Position numbers and translations under genes: made by a program
From: Triatoma infestans
Taxonomy: Eukaryota; Arthropoda; Insecta; Hemiptera; Reduviidae
Length of the DNA: 64,000 nt
Reading direction: 5' to 3'
Assembly: GCA_011037195.1 (NCBI GenBank)
Contig: JAAEAF010002552.1
Location: 62,001 to 126,000 of the forward strand
Part shown: positions 9,816 through 20,205 of the stretch, in pieces
Numbering within the stretch: the first letter of the stretch is position 1
How the letters are laid out: every line of letters begins with the position of its first letter
Notes under the pieces: model-generated
The model's input: the letters and a program-made list of their open reading frames with translations, nothing else
Told to the model about the DNA's origin: nothing
Database searches by the model: none

Positions 9816-11138
9816 TGTTACGCTCAAAGAGAAAATGCTCATTGAGCGAAAAAACAGCTCACAACGCGTTGTGATCACTGTAAAACATCCACATCGCGAA
9901 ATTCGTGTTATGGCTCTTATGGAAACGCTCACGACGCGTTGTAGCAATCACAGAAAGACCACATAGAGAAATTCGTGTCGTGGCTATCATGCTATATGAC
10001 CATAAAATATTGTGGCACTGAAGAAAAGCCATGACGCGTCCTGAGCACTAGTTAGTGTAACCATATCACGGCGGACAGGTTGTAACTTGTAGGCTTGAGT
10101 ATAACGACGCATTAAACCATCAGTAGAGTTGTTTATTCATATCTTGTCTGTTTCTGAGACTGAACGTAGATCAGCGCTAACCATGACCAATAAAAAAGAA
10201 GTGTTTTATGATAAATTACGTGAGTTTGTGGAAAGAAGCACTGATCCCAATTTTATCATGCATACAGAAAAATATGAAATGTTACTTAATGAAACAGCCT
10301 CAGCTTCTTCAAAAAAACAACCAGTCTCTATCTTCAAAGCAGCGATTCATCTATCTTCAAAGATCGCGATTTATTTAGAGCAAAAAAAAAAAAACGTGCT
10401 CTCCATCATGCGCTTAAGGCAAGTCCTTATGAAGCTATGTTTGGATCACAACAAAAAGTAGCTTTTGAAGATCCATCTATTCGTGGTAATGTGTACGCTT
10501 CCATAGAAACTGAAGAAGATTTACAAGAATTGGTTCTATCTTCCGTCAAAAATGATGTTGAAGAAAACGAGAAGAATATAGAAAATGACATACACTTAAA
10601 CAAAGTTGACAAATTACTGAACTTAAAAGTGGAAGACATTACTAAGGTTATAGAAGAATCAAAGAAAATGGATAATGATGAAAAAATACAGGATACGGCC
10701 AATATAAATGTCCTTTTATTTTAATGACACGATTTCTTTATATTGTATTTAATATTGACAATACATCATGCAGCGGTTTTCAATTTTTAGCAGCAGAAAC
10801 AGCATTAAGGACATTAACTGTCTGGTACTTATTACAGGACAAAAATTATTTCCTAAGGATATCTACCAAAAAGTTTCGAGACTTGTAGCGAACCATATCG
10901 CAAATCACTGCGCGTCGTATTCTAATATGGATCCATTCGCGCGTCATGGCTTTTCTTCATTGCCACAATGCGTGCTGGTCGTATAGCATAATAGCCACGA
11001 CACGAATTTCGCTATGTGGTCTTTCTGTGATTAAGAACCATAACATGAATTTTGCGATGTGGATGTTTTACAGTGACCACAACGCGTTGTGAGCTGTTTT
11101 TTTCGCTCAATGATCATTTTCGGTCTTTGAGCGTAAAA
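9816..11138 (+). mobile_element. KRBA2/Ginger-like DNA transposon, internally deleted copy A
   Basis: Inverted terminal repeats of about 200 bp start with TGTTACGCTCAAAGA at 9816 and, on the other strand, TTTTACGCTCAAAGA at 11138. Both continue through 'attgagcgaaaaaa' and 'cagctcacaacgcgttgtg'. The flanks gata (9812-9815) and tata (11139-11142) suggest a 4-bp target site with one change. The interior encodes the two ends of a KRBA2-like integrase-type transposase, but the DDE core is deleted. It sits inside the palindromic Penelope insertion. A sister copy is at 53148-55198. Confidence 0.7.
10129..10724 (+). pseudogene. KRBA2-like integrase/transposase remnant lacking the catalytic core
   Basis: Plus-strand 10129-10461 encodes MTNKKEVFYDKLREFVERS and then EKYEMLLNETASASSKKQP. 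This resembles the N-terminus of vertebrate KRBA2, a domesticated Ginger2-type transposase. After an A13 run near 10384-10396, a second frame reads RALHHALKASPYEAMFGSQQ, then ASIETEEDLQEL, which resembles the KRBA2 integrase C-terminal end ('HH..IK.SPYEAMFG..'). The H2C2 finger and the DDE triad between these parts are absent, so the protein could not catalyse integration. The acidic C-terminal stretch ends at 10724. Confidence 0.65.
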
Positions 11139-11297
11139 TATACACTAAATTTGATTATATTAAATTGATTACATTTGAGTGTAATCCGCATTCTGTTGCG
11201 GTCGATGACCATAAAAAGAAGCTGGCTTTCATGGAAAATATCTCTGAAACTTTCCAGCTCTGCGGAACCAACCACAACAACTATGGAAATAATAGAA

Positions 11298-12776
11298 GTT
11301 AGCAACGCTCCTCTCAACTGACCTACTTCACAACGTCAATACCCTATGTAACGTAAATTTCATAAGCTTTTCTATACAATAATGGTGCACACTGATAAAG
11401 AAGTAGGTTGTGGGATTTACTTTGATGAACTTAGCTTACTCTTAAGTTGAATCTCAAAATTATTTTAAAACAAAAGTATACCACCTACTTAGCTTCTCTA
11501 AAATAAATAAGCAATCATCCATGCAATTCAAATCAAATTAATATAAATATCAAAATAAGATACAGAAAGAGAACTAGTTCAACCTATATAGTATTAAAGA
11601 AATTTCGGAAATAACTATTTAATTTATCTAGAACAGATCCAAGGCCTGAGATATAAATTATTGATAATAAATAAATAAAAAAATAAAAAAATAAAAAAAT
11701 GGTTCAGTCTTTTTAAAAAAGAAATGTTGCAGTAAAAATTGTTGTTAACATTTAGATAAACCTGAAACTTTGATATTTTTTTATTCATTTGACAGAAATG
11801 TCACAAGAATTTTTAGTTTACACACGACTAAAATCTACAAATACATTATTAATAACAGCATCTTCCGTCCATCTACAACTGGATTTCTGTAGATTTTTTT
11901 ACAGTGAGCTTAACAATAATTTCTTTTATTTTTTTTTTCAGAATATTATGTTTAGTCTTTAGAAATTAAGCATATAATTTACATATATTTACATTTAAAA
12001 ATTGAGCATTAAGAGTTTAAAAAACTGAACGAAAATTTGATTGATTTATCTTTGGGCAGCAATGTTTTCCTATCTATTTTTTTTAGTTTTTCCATCAGTT
12101 ATATGTTTCGTCCAAATAAAAAAAAAAAACATAAATGTTCGCGACCAGCTTGTTGTCTTGATGATCAGATAAGTTATAATATGCAAAAACAAACTTTTAC
12201 TAGTTATGTAGGTACCATTAACACTATACAATAGGGAAACCGTACATTTGCAATGGAAATGTAGAAATAAACCTAACGACCTGTAACTCTTCTAATAACA
12301 ATTTTGCTAGAAAAATGTAAGAAATAAACATGATAGGTTTATATCGAGGGAGTCCGTTATTTAATGTAAATTTAAATTTGCCGTCAACAGCATATAATAA
12401 TTTTATTTTGGAAAGGGATATTGTATTACTTTGATAATAATTTACTAATTTATTAGGCTGTGTCCTAAAAGTAAAAAGGGGATGACCTATGCATTTTCTC
12501 CTCTCTCAATCAGTCGCCATTTTAAGCTCGAAGGAGTAAACCGTTAAGCAACACTTCCTTGAATAGGTCACAGTGTATTACCAGTATAATTCATGCCAGT
12601 TCGGTGACCCTTAATTGTGAAAACCCAAGTTTGTTACTTCCTGGGTTTTCCTGGGTAGTGTTAATAAACTGGTCCGTTTGTCGACTTGGTTTGGCGGCTC
12701 GATTCTCTAGCCCTGCATAGGTTATTGTGGAATCACATAGTTGTTATTTCCGATTGGTTTCCTGCCGTGCAGCTTC
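11298..12776. other. Unassigned non-coding stretch
   Basis: No domain is recognisable. 11665-11700 is an (A)nT-type simple repeat. 12460-12740 is less AT-rich than its surroundings, opens near a TG and closes near a CA with an AATAAA inside. It could be an old LTR, but no target duplication was found. Confidence 0.35.
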
Positions 12777-12844
12777 TAGGAGCCCATTCAATTATTATCT
12801 ACAATCATCATCCAAGCAAGCAGCAGTGTATGAATGGGCTCCTA
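12777..12844. repeat. Perfect 14-bp inverted repeat (hairpin)
   Basis: TAGGAGCCCATTCA (12777-12790) is followed 40 bases later by its exact complement TGAATGGGCTCCTA (12831-12844). The arms can form a stable stem with a 40-nt loop. No gene context explains it. Confidence 0.8.
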
Positions 12845-12900
12845 AATGTCTAATAAACGTAGGTCCGTAAATGCTGCCTAACTGAAGTACAGCCTTCGAA

Positions 12901-13517
12901 AGGTGGACAGCTGAAATTAATTTTTTTTAAATTGTTTTTAAACAGAACTCTACCTCTCAAGTTTATTTTACAAATTCTATTCAAAATAATCTCTTGCAGC
13001 AGCAATATAAAGTCTAGCCCTGCTCCCATAACCCTGATCTAACAGCTCGCTCTAAGATGGCAGGTGAATTTCTTATGTTCTGCTATATCATTCATAATTC
13101 TGCTAATGATTCGATCTTTACAGTTAGTGTTTTCTGAAAACACTAAAAACATCATGTGCCTCCAAAGAAAGTAGTTGAGAGATGTTGAATCAAGTAACAT
13201 CGGAACTCTACCGTATACAGGCGATCTGGTACTCTGCGACTAGGAAATCGTCTCTGATATTCTGCTACTGCCCGTTTTTCATTTCCTTTATAAAACCCGT
13301 ATACGTAATGAATATCAGCTTACTTATACTTCATTTGAAATATAAATTTTTAAGTTATTTTAATTAACAACTTAACAAATCAACAGCAAAACTGACCCAT
13401 GAAAAGAGCTGAACACCTGACAATTGAATGAATCTATTTGAATTGAAATTTGATCTTTTAATAATAAAGTTCTGTTTAAAAACAATGTTTTAAAAAATAA
13501 TTTTAGCTGTCGACCTT
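12901..13517. mobile_element. Unassigned terminal-inverted-repeat element (about 620 bp)
   Basis: The left end, with GGTGGACAGCTGAAATTA and then TTGTTTTTAAACAGAACT, is matched in reverse by the right end at 13517-13468, with GGTCGACAGCTAAAATTA and then TTGTTTTTAAACAGAACT. The arms are about 50 bp long with few differences. The interior has no recognisable transposase, so this looks like a MITE or deletion derivative. No target duplication is evident next to the repeats. Confidence 0.65.
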
Positions 13518-15033
13518 ATTAATGGCTGTATTTCAGTTAAAAAGCATTTTCGGACTTGTGATTATTTGACATTTTTGACTCAAAATGATTTCAATAATAT
13601 GTCCTTAAGCTTTGGATCGAATCATGGGACACATTGTATATTCTTAACTATATGAAGTTCAAAGAAATATCATTGAAACTGCTTTTTGAGAATAATAACG
13701 GAAACCAAGAGAATTTTCGAACACTTGCGTGAAAGAAACCCTTGTGAGTTTCACTGGTACCATCTAAACAAATTATCAAGCTTAAGTTTCCTACAAATTT
13801 TTGGACACCAAAGTATATCAATCACATAAAAGCAGCATCACTCATGAGTTCTAAGAAGGCTAAACATAATACGTAAAACTAAACATAATATCTGTACAAA
13901 ATTTCAATTTTCCTTAATGGCAGTTAAACATTCTGTTAAAACTCGTAACGAGAATGTAAAAATTTGAGATCGAAAATAGCTTACATTAATTTGTCGAATC
14001 TGTCGAAAAATGTTATCGTTACATAAGCTTGGCCAACGGATATGCGTCCAAAAATTTACACATTCTATTGAGTCGATTTCTTGTTCCATTCACAGTTTGA
14101 ACTGTCACATGACGTCGTCATTAAGGTCAATAGAATTGAGTGGAATATTCCTTTACTGAATCCAATAATGAATTGACTTTGCACTGTGAAAATATTTTAT
14201 GCCAACTCCAGGTTTTCTAAATCATAAATTAAGAAACAAACAAAAAATTGAAATAAAATAAACGAAACTTGTTAATAACTGCCACCAGAATTGTCAAAAT
14301 AATTATTTATTTCTAACAAAAAAGGAAAAGTAAAGGTTTCAGACAGATGTAGTTATATGTGAAAAAACGGTAGGTAGATATGTGATCAGTCAGTCTTAAT
14401 TAACAAGGATGTAATATGACCAGAGTTTGCTATATTCATCTGCAGAATATCGTATATATAATATATATTTTTTCAGTAGCATGATGGGGAAAAAAAGAAA
14501 AAGAATGTGTGGGTGCGAATATGTGTGGGTGTGTAGAAAGGAGAAAAAGATATAAAGAGAGAGACATAATAGTGAATGTGAAGGAAAAAGCCGGTTGCAG
14601 GTCCCAGAGGCGGGACATAACATCCCCATGGCCGATCTATCAAAATAATTCTGTGTGTCCTGTAAGAGATATCCGGTGGCATGTTTAGAGGGTGAAGAGA
14701 GAACGAATGAGAGAGAAAGACGTATAGATAAGGTGTCCCCTGGTCTTCGTGGCTTCTAATACTTAGTGATGGATGGGGTCCAGTAAGTTTGGGAGCACCG
14801 TTTGCTTCTACCTTGCGGGAAATCGCTTCCAATATTAGGGGGGGGCTAGTCTGATGCTGTTTCACAATTTCTTAACACAACAAAATTCACTACTAATATT
14901 AGTTTAGCTACTTGTCAGGAATTTCTTTAAGCAATTAGTTTTTATGTTTATAATAATATATTAATTGTGTTTAAAGTTCATTTAATCTATATAATTGTAT
15001 TTGCCAAGTTAAGAAAAATTCTTAATTTTTACT
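13518..15033. other. Unassigned stretch
   Basis: No domain is recognised. A minus-strand open frame at 14473-14865 is mostly low-complexity (His/Thr/Phe-rich, from GTGT-type repeats) and probably not coding. A small G-rich patch lies at 14838-14846. Confidence 0.4.
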
Positions 15034-15690
15034 TTCTCTTACTCCTAGTAAGAGGAAGTATTGTAATCGTGTCATGTTTTCGATATCGAGTTTTCACCGG
15101 AAATATCCGTTTTGAGGTCCCCTTGTGTGTGTGTGCGTGTATGTGTCTGTATATGTGAACCGCATAGCTTAAAAACGAAAAACTGTAGAAAGTTGAAAAT
15201 TGATATTCCGTTTAGGTATCACCATGGGATCTGACAGTATTTGTCAAAATTACACAACCGGAAGTACCACTTTACTAGTTAGTTTTTTTTTTTTTTTTTT
15301 TACTTTTTTGTGTTTTTCTCAAAAATGGCTCCGACGATTTTCTTCAAACTTGGTACATCAACTACACATACAAAGAGCTACAAACATTTCTATGGGAAAA
15401 TTCCCGGCTTTTGGGGGGGACGCGTGGGGTTATGTTTTTTCTAAAGTGCTATCATTGTTGATTATACAATTCTACTATCCAAACAAAATTAATAAAAAAA
15501 TAAATAGATGACCAAAATTCCGAGTTTCAAGAAAACTAGTGAACCGGAAGTGCGCTTTTACTAGGCAGTTTTTCAGTTTTCGGCGAATTTCATTAAATTT
15601 GGCAGACAAACTATAAAATTTGTCATTTATATTTTTGAGAACGGGAGTAAGAGAAAGTTGTGTGAATGTTTCACGCCAGATTTTTTGACA
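15034..15690 (-). repeat. Family X copy, inverted arm
   Basis: It begins at the characteristic hairpin end CTCTTAC-tccta-GTAAGAG (about 15038-15056), continues with 'tttcgatatcgagttttcac' and a GT-rich microsatellite (15126-15155), and then 'gatattccgtttaggtatca'. It then runs into the internal unit marked by CCGGAAGT and ends with the head sequence 'gtttcacgccagatttttt'. It is the reverse complement of the arrangement at 15945-16952, about 250 bp away. Confidence 0.75.
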
Positions 15691-15944
15691 GTAATATTTA
15701 TCTTTTTTTTAACTGTATTCCTTTGTCAAATCCCGGGTGAATTTTAAGCACTGTCATTAGCGCAAAGCATTATTGCATTCCTTCGTAGCCAAACAGAAAA
15801 ATATTTACTCCGGCTTCAAATTATCTGAGACAAATTTCTTTTTAAAGACCTGATTCTACCAAAGAGGCCAGGGCGTAGTTAGGAGGTGCAAGTGAGGGCC
15901 GCTGCTTCCTAAAGTTAGAAAATAATAAATCCAATAATAAAAAA

Positions 15945-16952
15945 TTCTGGTGTGAAACACTCGCACAATTTTCACTAACTCCCATTCACAAAAAATTTAA
16001 TTGACAAATTTTATAGTTTTAGTGTACCAAATTAAATGAAATTCGCGGAAACTGAAAAAACTGTACGGTAAAAGCGCATTTCTGGTTTATAATTTTCATG
16101 AAACTCGGAATTTTGGCTATTTATTTATTTTTAATTAATTTTGTTTGGATGATAGAATTGTATAATCAACAATGATAGCACTTTACTGAAAAACATAACC
16201 CTATCCCTCCCCTAAAAGTGCCCTTAAATGAATTTTCCCCGAGGAATGTTTCAAATAAAAGTTTATAAATCTTTGTATGTGTAGTTTATATAGGAAGTTT
16301 TAGGAAATTGTCGGAGCCATTTTTGAGAAAATCGCGAAAAAGTGAAAAAAAAAAAAATCATTTAGTAAAGTGGTAAAGTAAACTCACTTGCGGTCATCCG
16401 ATTTTTTTCAAACTCAGAATTTCAGCAACATATTTAATTCTAATTAATATTATTTAGATGACAGAATTGTCTAATAAACTGAAATGGCACTTTAAAGGAA
16501 GCCATTGCCCCTCCCCTCCTCCAAAAGTATCCTTAAATGAATTTTTCCAGAGAAATGCTACAAATAAAAGTTAAAGCTCTTTGTATGTGTAGTTGATGTA
16601 CTAAATTTCAAGAAAATCGTTGGAACCATTTTTGAGAAAATCGCAAAAAAGTAGAATAAACTAGTAAAGTGGTACTTCCGGTTGAGGAATTTTGACAGAT
16701 AACTTACTTGTCAGATCCCATGGTGATACCTAAACGGAATATCAAGTTTCAACTTTCTACGGTTTTTCGTTTTTGAGCTATGCTGTTCACATACGCACTC
16801 ACAGTCTCACACTGACGCACACACACAGACCATTTGCTAAAAAACCACTTTCTTGGACTCAGTGGACCTCAGAACGGATATTTCCGATGAAAACTCGATA
16901 TCGAAAATTTGACACGATTACAATACTTCCTCTTACTATTAGTAAGACAAAA
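15945..16952 (+). repeat. Family X copy, near full length
   Basis: The head (TCTGGTGTGAAACACTC) is followed by three marks of the internal unit near 16074, 16386 and 16674, giving a period of about 300 bp. Each unit repeats a 'cacttccggtt'-type motif, a 'gcacttta' block, C-rich 'cccctcccc', and a 'TTTTTGAGAAAATCGC' block. The closing part contains the CA-rich tract and the terminal hairpin near 16928-16948. No coding potential. Transposon class unknown; probably a non-autonomous element. Confidence 0.75.
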
Positions 16953-17104
16953 TAAAAATTGATAATTTTTTTCATACTTGGAATTTTTATACAAAATAAC
17001 ATAACAAAAATTTAGTAATTGTGGTTGTGGTATAGGTTGGTTCTTTGCATACACTGTACAGAAGAGAACGCCCTCATCATACCCGAATAATATGAAATCT
17101 AACG

Positions 17105-17245
17105 ACCGGATTTCCAAAAAAAAAACACCCTAAATACATTTTTCCGAATAAATGTTAAAAATAAAAGTGGTAGGATATATTTGTGCAGTTAGGATTCTAA
17201 GTTTAAAGGAAAATTGTTGTAGCCATTTCCGAGATAATTTTTTAT
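17105..17245 (+). repeat. Family X internal-unit fragment
   Basis: This keeps 'tttccgaataaatgtt', 'aataaaagtggtagg', and 'attgttgtagccatttccga', in the order of the family X internal unit. Confidence 0.5.
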
Positions 17246-17390
17246 TATATTTTTATTAATTATACTATTATCTCTTCAATGATTAATATATTATTATGAT
17301 ATATACTAATTTTTATTTAACATTTTACAAAATTAAATAATTAAACTTAACAATTAAAAATAATTACATTATACAGTGGAAGTTTTTTTT

Positions 17391-17640
17391 TTTTTGGGCG
17401 CATCGACTGCCTTGGCCATTAGCGCCCCTTTGAACATTATTTCTCTCTCTATCTGTGGCCACACGAGCTGGGATGGCACATGTTAATCTCATTTGGGCAT
17501 CCACCACGTACTACTTTGGCACAGCAGGTAGGATGAGCACTTGATTAAGGCATTCTTTCCACACATCCCCTCTTTACCATCAACTATCGACGAGGGGGGA
17601 GTTTTTGGAGTTGTGTTGTGTCATCCCCCCCCCCCCTATC
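17391..17640 (-). mobile_element. SINE-like element with GGCGC hairpin 3' tail
   Basis: On the minus strand the end reads 'ggggcgctaatggccaagg', 'cagtcgatgcgccc' and then poly(A) (17386-17396 as T). The arms GGGGCGC/GCGCCC pair into a terminal hairpin. The body shares blocks with the copy at 8173-8425 ('catcccagctcgtgtgg' and 'gtaaagagggga'). A G10 run (C on the plus strand) at 17627-17636 lies at its far edge. Pol III boxes are not convincing. Confidence 0.5.
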
Positions 17641-17859
17641 CTACTAAATCCGTATTTATGCAAAACCAAACCAAAAGCATTTTATTTTATTTGTAGTTAT
17701 TTATTGACACATATTTATCAAACTTAGTTAAGTATATATAAGAACACTAAACCTAAGGAGGCTATTTAATGTATGAGCTAATTTGGTGTGCAGTAACTTT
17801 TAACAAATATTCCTGCACACCTTATGGACTTATCTTTCAATAAACTAAACCTAATGGGT

Positions 17860-18720
17860 TGAAATACTTTTATAAATTTTCTTTCAACCCCGCGCGCAAC
17901 CTATTCTAATCATTCACTCTAACATTCTCGCCATAAATACATTCGCTCTAATAAATACATTTCACGCTAATAATACATTCACACTGATAATACATTCATT
18001 AATAATGCTCAATAATCAATACATCACAACTAATAAATCACATTCACACTAATAAATACACACTAATCAACTACATCAATAAATACATTCTAATAAATAC
18101 GATTCACACTAATAAACACTAATAAATATAATACATTCCACACATCATGCTAATAATACTTTCACTAAATACATTCACACTAAGAATAATTCATGGCTAA
18201 TAATACATTCATGCTAATAATTACAGTCCACATAATAAATACATTCACACTAATAAATACATTCACACTACTAATTACCATTCACCCTAAAAAATACATT
18301 TCATGCTAGGCTACATACTTCACACTAATAAATCCCATTCAACACTAATAAATACATTTCACACTACTAAATAATAAATACATTCATGCACATTTCACAC
18401 TAATAAATACATCCATACTAAACGTTCACTCAACGGGAGAGTACTTGATATTCCTTTCCCCTTTAAAATAACTAACCTAATTGGGTGAAGTACTCGATAT
18501 TCCTTCATCCATTTTACTTAACCTAACTTATCTTTTAGTCTAAATACTATTATATACATTCATATCTTTCAGATATGTAAATAGCCTCCTATGTAAGGAG
18601 AACCCTCTTGCAGAATAGCGCGCTTATCATGTGGCAGACCTGCTCTTACCCTCTGGCTGTGCAGTGCCCGACACCCTTCCAGTACGTGCGCCACCGTTAG
18701 CCTTTCTCGGCATACAGTGG
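17860..18720 (-). mobile_element. LINE 3' fragment with expanded 3' UTR minisatellite
   Basis: Minus-strand codons at about 18715-18580 read TVCRERLTVAHVLEGCRALH and then LQEGSPYIGGY. These match the C-terminal knuckle and tail of the LINE at 8600-9056. Downstream on the element strand (18425-17925), the 3' UTR has grown into a long tandem array. The coding part is truncated at about 18720 and extends no further upstream. Confidence 0.8.
17925..18425. repeat. Minisatellite, unit close to CACACTAATAAATACATT
   Basis: About 500 bp of imperfect tandem units of about 16-20 bp, with variants such as CACGCTAATAATACATT. By length there are roughly 25 units. It lies exactly where the sister LINE at 8690-8745 has only two to three related units, so it arose within the LINE 3' UTR. 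Confidence 0.85.
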
Positions 18721-19160
18721 TAATTCTAGTTAATTGTAGCGAGACCTTTGCGTAATTTTGAAGCAAATACACGCCAACTTTTGCTTTCGTTCTGTATCGT
18801 TTCCAATCAATGGTGTACAGTATTTTTTTTCTCACGGTTTGCTTTCTTCCCAAGTCAGGCTCAACCCATTCTTTTTTTATTATTATTATTAGTTATGGCA
18901 GGCCGCATACCAATCCAGGAAGTCAATATTTTCGCGGAGGTTGGGCACTTTCATAACAACCGCAAAAAATTTTAGTCTATCATTTGAATTTGCTGCTGTG
19001 GCAGTCAAGTGTCAACCACTAATCCTTCTAAAAGATGGTACCTCCCATAGTCTCTCCTGGTGTATCAATCAACGGTCTATAAAAAAGTCTATAATCAAAT
19101 GATTTTCACGTATGTTCCCCTATGGTTTTTGAGGCACTCACTCAGATGGAATCTTCACTT

Positions 19161-19199
19161 TGGCAGATCATTTTTTTTTTTTTTTTTTTTGGCAGATCA
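19161..19199. other. Tail-only insertion: T19-20 flanked by 10-bp direct repeats
   Basis: TGGCAGATCA (19161-19170) is followed by about 20 T and then GGCAGATCA again (19191-19199), with the last T supplying the tenth base. This has the form of a retroposition product in which only the poly(A) tail was copied. Replication slippage is an alternative. Confidence 0.6.
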
Positions 19200-19800
19200 G
19201 GAATGCAGTTCGAGAACAATATGTGAACTCAAGAGCATATATTTATGCCAGTTCTTAGCTGATCAACTGGCCAGGAACGGGGCGGATACTCCGTTCTGTA
19301 GTCCAGAGACTATCCTGGGGATAACAAATGAAGCGATCCGTGCAGCCATCGGGTATTATCTTTGAAAAAAAGCATGAGGCCCTCTAGGGTGTGAGCCCAG
19401 AGGCAATGCACACTAAAAGGATGATGCCGAACTATGTAAAGATAGGACCAAAGTGATCCTTAGCATGAGTAGGAACCAGATCTCTCTGGTCACGGGGCTA
19501 TTTACAGGTAACGGTAGGTTCAGGAAACAACAGTACAAAATGGGGCTAATAAGCTGGGAATCCTTGAGCAGACTTGTGCAGGAGGAGAAGGAGACGGCCC
19601 ACCCTCTGTTATTTGATGCGTAGCGATAACCAAATTGCGATACGAAATCGGGGAGATAGTAACGCAAGAAGATCTAGTGGTGAAAGTCCTTTAACTCCTT
19701 ACGAGAGGAGGCTCACATACTACACCATCGGGGTTGCCACAATAAGCCTATGCTGGCTGTGGGACCGGAGTATAGCCCTCCACAGGATTTTAATCCAATC
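19200..19800 (+). pseudogene. Jockey-like LINE RNase H / C-terminal fragment
   Basis: The plus strand encodes DQLARNGADTPFCSPETILG, the end of RNase H ('AD.LAR.GA...F.GPE..LG'). Next comes LSMSRNQISLVTGLFTGNGR followed by FRKQQYKMGL, which parallels 'LTGFLTGHCRLRGHLVKLGL' at 35.5 kb. The knuckle is disrupted by frameshifts. The 3' region still has a recognisable 'aagcctatgctggctgtggg' tail. It is 5'-truncated, with no RT. Confidence 0.75.
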
Positions 19801-19973
19801 TAATGGTTTTTTCAAGCTTTCTTAGACTTTTCAAAGCATGTTAGCTGTGCTCGCCAAATTTCGCCTATAAACGCCCCTTTCTTAGACTTTTTCAAAGCAT
19901 GCCAGCCATATTATACTCGCCAAATCCCAGCTATACATGTCAGCTATAATTTCCTATTTTTAACCATGATTTT

Positions 19974-20205
19974 TTTTTTTTTAAATTTAAGGCACGTAAA
20001 CATCTGTGCTCATTGGCGCCTGGAGCCTACTGAGTTCACTGCCGGCCTCCGGACGTATTCTCTCGCTTCAGACAACACTTTCCACTAACGAACAGTGAGC
20101 TGTAAAGAAACCTAGGAAGAGAAAAATCTAAGGGTAGCACTAGACTCGAACCCGGGATCTACGCGTGAGAGTCCAACACGCTACCACTGAGCTAATGCCT
20201 CCCTT
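19974..20205 (-). mobile_element. tRNA-derived SINE with hairpin tail
   Basis: On the minus strand the head has an A box (TAGCTCAGTGGTAG) at about 20198-20185 and a B box (GGGTTCGAGTC). The body with 'ctgttcgttagtgga' follows, and the 3' end is 'ggcgccaatgagcacag' plus 'tgtttacgtgcc', a weakened GGCGC hairpin, before A-rich sequence. This is the hairpin-tail subfamily. Confidence 0.85.

Larger units (their letters stand above)
9669..11297. mobile_element. Palindromic Penelope-like insertion with exact 14-bp target duplication
   Basis: TGGAAATAATAGAA is present at both edges (9669-9682 and 11284-11297), a 14-bp target-site duplication within the usual Penelope range. Just inside are inverted pseudo-LTR pieces: left 9683-9815 and right 11139-11283. 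Both contain the family signature GGTCGATGACC and the 'ccaccacaac/gttgtggttgg' type end. No RT or endonuclease ORF survives. Without the KRBA2/Ginger-like element inserted between the arms, the insertion is only about 280 bp of head-to-head pLTR. A similar arrangement occurs at 50.9-51.3 kb. Confidence 0.8.

Noticed and set aside
9816..11138. Retroviral integrase origin for the SPYEAMFG-containing ORF
   Set aside because: Long TIRs and 4-bp target sites, plus the KRBA2-like N-terminus, fit an integrase-type DNA transposon; no gag, protease or RT nearby.
11203..11283. Hammerhead ribozyme in the right arm of the 9.7-11.3 kb palindrome
   Set aside because: Only the 3' strand (GGTCGATGACC) remains; the CTGANGA core and stem II are missing.
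14396..14865. 130-codon minus-strand ORF as a real gene
   Set aside because: Much of it comes from GTGT-type and A-rich simple sequence; no domain or start context, and two other overlapping frames look equally open.
17925..18425. CRISPR-like array in the tandem repeats at 18 kb
   Set aside because: No unique spacers of constant length; units are contiguous and imperfect, and the context is a eukaryotic LINE 3' UTR.
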